Shown here: in pieces, positions 35,280 through 38,052 of the stretch
Position numbering within the stretch: position 1 is the stretch's first letter
How the letters are laid out: each line of letters starts with the position of its first letter
Assembly (NCBI GenBank): GCA_016177805.1
Contig: JACOUN010000003.1
Location: forward strand, 10,356 to 48,407
Length of the DNA stretch: 38,052 bases
Source of the DNA: Rhodocyclales bacterium
GTDB taxonomy: Bacteria; Pseudomonadota; Gammaproteobacteria; Burkholderiales; Rhodocyclaceae
Direction: 5' to 3'
Program-made: the position numbers and the translations under genes
Notes under the pieces: model-generated
Told to the model about the DNA's origin: nothing
Databases searched by the model: none
What the model saw: only the letters and a program-made list of their open reading frames with translations

Positions 35280-36401
35280 ATGGCGACGAGCAAACCCGCC
35301 GCGCCCAGACAGACCAACGCCTTGCTGCTGGAGCTGCGCAGTCTGATCGACTCCGCCCGCCATCGCGTTGCTCAGACAGCCAATACCACACTGACGATGC
35401 TGCATTGGCAAGTGGGTAAGCGCATCCGTAGTGAAGTTCTGCGCGATGGCCGCGCGGAATATGGCGAGCAGATTCTTGCGACACTGTCGCAAGAATTGGT
35501 GCGTGACTACGGGCGAGGTTTCAACGTTTCAGCGTTGACGCGAATGATCAAGTTCGCCGAAGCATTCCCGGATGAAGGCATTGTCGCGACACTGTCGCAA
35601 CAATTGAGCTGGAGCCATTTCGTCGAAATCCTGCCGCTCAAGCAACCGCTGGAACGCGAGTATTACGCCGAGTTGTGCCGCGTGGAGCGCTGGAGCGTGC
35701 GCACCCTGCGCGAGCGCATCGCCAGCCAGATGTATCTCCGCACGGCCATCGCCAAACAGCCGGAAGCCGTGGTCAAGGCGGAAATCAGCCACCTGCGCGC
35801 GGGCGGGCAGATGACCCCCGACCTCGTGTTCCGCGACCCGTACATGCTCGATTTTCTGGGCTTGCCGCAGGATTACAGCGAGCGTGATCTGGAAGACGCC
35901 ATCCTGCGCGAGATGGAGCGCTTCCTGCTGGAACTGGGGGTGGGCTTCACCTTCGTCGCGCGGCAAAAGCGCATCAGCGTCGGCGCGGACGATTTCTATC
36001 TCGACCTGCTGCTCTATCACCGCCACCTGAAACGACTGGTCGCGGTGGAACTCAAGCTCGAAAAATTCCAGCCCGGCCACAAGGGGCAGATGGAACTTTA
36101 CCTGCGCTGGCTGAACCAGCACGACCGCGCCATGGGCGAGGAACCGCCCATCGGGCTGATTCTGTGCGCCACCAAGGACGCCGAACAGGTCAAGCTGCTG
36201 GACATGGACGCATCCAACATCCGGGTGGCGGAGTACCTGGCCCACATCCCGGACATGAAGGTACTGCAAACCCAGTTGCACCGCGCCGTGGAACTGGCGC
36301 GCGAACGCGCGGCACGCTCCGCCTTGCCGCTGCCGACGGCCACGACCGAGGCAGCGAAAGAACCGAGCCCCCGGCGCAAGAAGAAGGAAGACGATGCATG
36401 A
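35280..36401 (+). CDS. DUF1016 (YhcG-type) PDDEXK nuclease family protein
   Basis: 373 residues. The N-terminal DUF1016_N helical domain (about 12-160; QVGKRI, YGRGFNVSALTRMIKFAEAFP, LSWSHFVEIL) precedes a PDDEXK nuclease domain (about 175-340). There D242 (DDFYLDLLLYHR) and E257-L-K259 (VAVELKLEKFQPGHKGQM) form the active site. The start at 35280 is chosen because GGGGAGGA is five bases upstream; the frame is open to 35151 without a better site. YhcG-like proteins occur with restriction and other defence genes; the exact target is not known. A 15-base sequence is repeated inside (35478, 35586). The stop overlaps a small ORF (ATGA). Confidence 0.92.
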   Translation: MATSKPAAPRQTNALLLELRSLIDSARHRVAQTANTTLTMLHWQVGKRIRSEVLRDGRAEYGEQILATLSQELVRDYGRGFNVSALTRMIKFAEAFPDEGIVATLSQQLSWSHFVEILPLKQPLEREYYAELCRVERWSVRTLRERIASQMYLRTAIAKQPEAVVKAEISHLRAGGQMTPDLVFRDPYMLDFLGLPQDYSERDLEDAILREMERFLLELGVGFTFVARQKRISVGADDFYLDLLLYHRHLKRLVAVELKLEKFQPGHKGQMELYLRWLNQHDRAMGEEPPIGLILCATKDAEQVKLLDMDASNIRVAEYLAHIPDMKVLQTQLHRAVELARERAARSALPLPTATTEAAKEPSPRRKKKEDDA

Positions 36402-36529
36402 TGTTCGCCGACAAGTACGAAAAGCCCTGGATCAATGACACGGACCCTATTGATCCAAAACAAAGGGGTTATTCCAGGTGTGCCTCAGGCGCCAGATTGA
36501 TGACGTATGAGTTGTGTGGAATGGGATGA
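36398..36529 (+). CDS. Small ORF coupled to the nuclease gene, possibly truncated
   Basis: 43 codons beginning with ATG within the nuclease stop (ATGA), reading FADKYEKPWINDTDPIDPKQ near its N-terminus. The spacing suggests translational coupling, but the length is short and the C-terminal part (RGYSRCASGARLMTYELCGMG split by no motif) looks low in signal. It may be a remnant of a gene broken by the mobile elements. I recognise no family. Confidence 0.35.
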   Translation: MMFADKYEKPWINDTDPIDPKQRGYSRCASGARLMTYELCGMG

Positions 36530-36572
36530 CACCAATGGGTGTCACAGGAGATTTTTCAAGGACAATCCTGAT

Positions 36573-37103
36573 ATGTTTGACGAGATAAAAAATGTGCTTG
36601 GCGCCTACGGAATCCCTTCGTTCTGGATACTTGTATTGGTTGGTTTTGGCAATTTTTTCGCAGCATGGTTGGCGCAGATAATCTTTCCGATGCACCTCAA
36701 AAAAAGTACGTTGAAGTGGGAGAAGGAAAGATGGGCGACTGAACAACTTATCGAATCTTTGTCTCGTGTTGAGTTTTTTGGAAAACACCTCATCCGGTCA
36801 GAGGTCGACGAAAAGGCTTCGCTTTCAAGGCTGGGCTTCAACGAAACCGAAGAGGAAATCGTAAAGATTATCACCGACCTGCATCGGGATGGGTATCGCA
36901 TCCGCCCGTACCTCAGCCGACACAACCAAACGGTTTTCGATGATTACCTGAAGCAATCTTCCGCTGCATTTGATGCGTCAAGGGCGAATCACGGCGAGTG
37001 GATGCCGGATGACTATGAAGCGGAAGCTGATCACGGACTCAGCTTCGTTAATGAACAGAGCCTGATCGCCGGGAAACTCATCGGCAAGATGGATATTTCT
37101 TGA
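36573..37103 (+). CDS. Membrane-anchored protein of unknown function, lower GC
   Basis: 176 residues with one N-terminal membrane helix (IPSFWILVLVGFGNFFAAWL, residues 13-32), then a basic patch and a long, mostly helical cytosolic part rich in Glu, Lys and Arg (KSTLKWEKERWATEQLIESL near 46-65). The layout (short N-terminus, one helix, helical domain) is what small membrane effectors look like, but I recognise no family. The start has AAGGA ten bases upstream; an ATG at 36507 would add 22 residues. Codon use and base composition are clearly less GC-biased than the rest of the window, so the gene is probably acquired. Confidence 0.7.
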   Translation: MFDEIKNVLGAYGIPSFWILVLVGFGNFFAAWLAQIIFPMHLKKSTLKWEKERWATEQLIESLSRVEFFGKHLIRSEVDEKASLSRLGFNETEEEIVKIITDLHRDGYRIRPYLSRHNQTVFDDYLKQSSAAFDASRANHGEWMPDDYEAEADHGLSFVNEQSLIAGKLIGKMDIS

Positions 37104-37137
37104 TGAAAATCAAAGGGGAAGGAATCGAAGGAATAGG

Positions 37138-37210
37138 GTAGAGTAGAGAACAGGCTTTCGCCTGCCCTCCCTCATCAAACCGTGCATGCGGTTTTCCCGC
37201 ACACGGCTTT
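37138..37210 (-). mobile_element. 3' end of a group II intron (domains V and VI)
   Basis: Read on the minus strand, 37210-37177 is a domain V-like hairpin: AAGCCGTGTGCGG, a GAAA-type loop, then CCGCATGCACGGTTT, with the AGC triad at its base. It is followed after GATG by a domain VI-like stem (GAGGGAGGGCAGGC, GAAA loop, GCCTGTTCTCTACTC) with an unpaired A near the 3' end. The intron would end near 37138. No reverse transcriptase ORF or upstream domains are present, because an IS66 end begins at 37377; the element is a remnant. Confidence 0.7.
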
Positions 37211-37376
37211 CCGATGTTCTTCACGCCGAGGCATGCGCCGAGCCCGCGAAAGGATCAATGGGGTCAGCAGCGGCTTGGCAATGCCGCGAACTTTAGTGGG
37301 TGGAACTCCCACCTGGGTAATCGCTAGCCACGAGCCCAGTATCGAGCCTTGCAGTCAGGGCGGTAACGGTCTGATT
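37211..37376. other. Intron flank and unassigned sequence before the IS66 end
   Basis: The gap 37104-37462 contains the intron fragment and the IS66 terminus. This middle part has no convincing gene. The bases next to domain V may belong to intron domain IV. A short inverted repeat GTGGG/CCCAC sits near 37300-37315. Confidence 0.5.
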
Positions 37377-37462
37377 GTAAGCGGTAACTGACCGGCGTTC
37401 TTCCCTCCTCGCGCAAGGGCCGGGACAATCGCCCCAGATCCAAACGACCTGGGAGTCAACCG

Positions 37463-37762
37463 ATGCCTCACGCTACCGCCACCGCTCGCAAACACCGCAG
37501 CCGCTTCCAATGGGCAGAGCTGCTCTCACGCTTCGAGCGCTCCGGCCTGTCGGCGTCAGCGTTCTGCGCACAGGAATCGATCAGCATCGCCAACTTCTAT
37601 CGCCAGCGTGCGTTGCACCGAACTGATCAACCAGATCATGCCCCGGCGAGCGCGCAGGGTTTTGTCGATCTTGGCGCGATCGGCGCTTCGGACGCCGGCG
37701 CGCGCCTGGAGATCAAGCTCGATCTGGGTGGTGGCGTGGTGCTACACATGGTGCGCGGCTGA
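37463..37762 (+). CDS. tnpA: IS66 family accessory protein TnpA
   Basis: 99-residue first gene of the IS66 element, a small helix-turn-helix protein. Residues 14-50 (RFQWAELLSRFERSGLSASAFCAQE split) match the TnpA/OrfA pattern, in which a Trp and the SGLS helix are typical. It is needed with TnpB for transposition of many IS66 elements. It shares an A with tnpB (TGATG). Confidence 0.9.
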   Translation: MPHATATARKHRSRFQWAELLSRFERSGLSASAFCAQESISIANFYRQRALHRTDQPDHAPASAQGFVDLGAIGASDAGARLEIKLDLGGGVVLHMVRG

Positions 37763-38052
37763 TGTTCTTCCCCGAAGGCACGGTGCGCGTGCACCTCTTT
37801 GGCCGGCCGGTCGATATGCGCAAATCCTTTGACGGACTGCAGGCGCTGGTGCGCCAGAGGTTGGGCTGCGACCCACTGTCCGGGCAGTTGTTCGTGTTCA
37901 TCAACCGGCGAGCCACCCAGATGAAAGTGCTCTACTGGGATCGCAGCGGTTTTTGCGTGTGGATGAAGCGCCTCGAACAGGGACGCTTCATCTCGGACTG
38001 GTCGCGGGTGAGTGCCCGGCAGATGGACTGGACCGCGCTCAAGATGATGCTC
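37762..38052 (+). CDS. tnpB: IS66 family accessory protein TnpB (partial at window end)
   Basis: 97 codons are visible before the window ends, with no stop. The family signature VDMRKSFDGLQALVRQRLG (residues 20-38) and FVFINRRATQMKVLYWDRSGFCVW (split over 49-72) are clear. TnpB is normally about 115 residues, so about 15-20 residues are missing. Its ATG overlaps the tnpA stop. Confidence 0.92.
   Translation, partial: MFFPEGTVRVHLFGRPVDMRKSFDGLQALVRQRLGCDPLSGQLFVFINRRATQMKVLYWDRSGFCVWMKRLEQGRFISDWSRVSARQMDWTALKMML

Larger units (their letters stand above)
37377..38052 (+). mobile_element. IS66-family insertion sequence, left end, cut by window edge
   Basis: The left terminal repeat begins GTAAGCGGTAACTGACCGGC at 37377, the usual GTAAGCG start of IS66 elements. 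tnpA and tnpB follow in order and overlap by one base. The tnpC transposase and the right end lie beyond the window. Confidence 0.88.

Noticed and set aside
34826..35317. Minus-strand frame over the gap after the transglutaminase gene, with a hydrophobic start
   Set aside because: It runs antisense into the transglutaminase gene, has no family resemblance, and two frames are open here at once; more likely non-coding or a decayed remnant.
1..38052. CRISPR array, tRNA or rRNA genes
   Set aside because: No regularly spaced direct repeats and no cloverleaf or rRNA sequence were noticed on either strand.

Overview
The window is high-GC DNA from a Gram-negative bacterium. Its gene order points to a betaproteobacterium, probably Rhodocyclales-like (Azoarcus/Thauera/Dechloromonas type); this is inferred from synteny and no search was run. 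Two blocks support it: polA / LOG-family / DUF2782 / thrB / BPSS1780-like / nadD / rsfS / rlmH / maf / rng, and metK divergent from two LpxL-like acyltransferases, dapF, DUF484 and xerC.

Layout. 118-2892 (-) is polA, carrying a 22-bp perfect inverted repeat in frame in its interdomain linker. 2981-11170 (+) is a housekeeping run for threonine and NAD synthesis, ribosome maturation, nucleotide sanitation, RNA processing, prenyl transfer and recombination. ruvA and ruvB are separated by an Mrr-type restriction endonuclease (11259-12167). 13346-17013 is accessory: small membrane proteins, a FitAB/VapBC-type toxin-antitoxin pair with a clear palindromic operator, and a winged-helix regulator overlapping a PAS-PAS-GGDEF diguanylate cyclase. 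17204-21485 (-) is the acyltransferase/dapF/DUF484/xerC cluster.

21534-22890 (+) is metK behind a strong sigma70-like promoter, a leader that resembles a SAM-II pseudoknot with an enlarged loop, and an intrinsic terminator just before the start codon. A cluster of hairpins follows, then a Ca2+/Na+ exchanger.

24345-28457 (+) is the most interesting unit: three overlapping genes encoding an MglA-like small GTPase, a soluble histidine kinase, and a response-regulator receiver fused to a PilB/GspE-type secretion/pilus ATPase. It reads as one signalling circuit that would control a type IV pilus or type II secretion motor by phosphorylation and perhaps by a GTPase.

28472-31471 holds an orphan periplasmic binding protein, a DsbA-fold isomerase, a REP-type palindrome and an EamA transporter. 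31605-35015 is a two-gene unit: a circularly permuted ATP-grasp protein fused to an alpha-E domain, followed by a transglutaminase-like protein. From about 35.0 kb to the end is a mobile region: a DUF1016 PDDEXK nuclease, a small coupled ORF, a lower-GC gene for an unrecognised membrane-anchored protein, the 3' end of a group II intron (domains V and VI, minus strand), and the left end of an IS66-family element cut by the window edge. I saw no rRNA, tRNA or CRISPR array.
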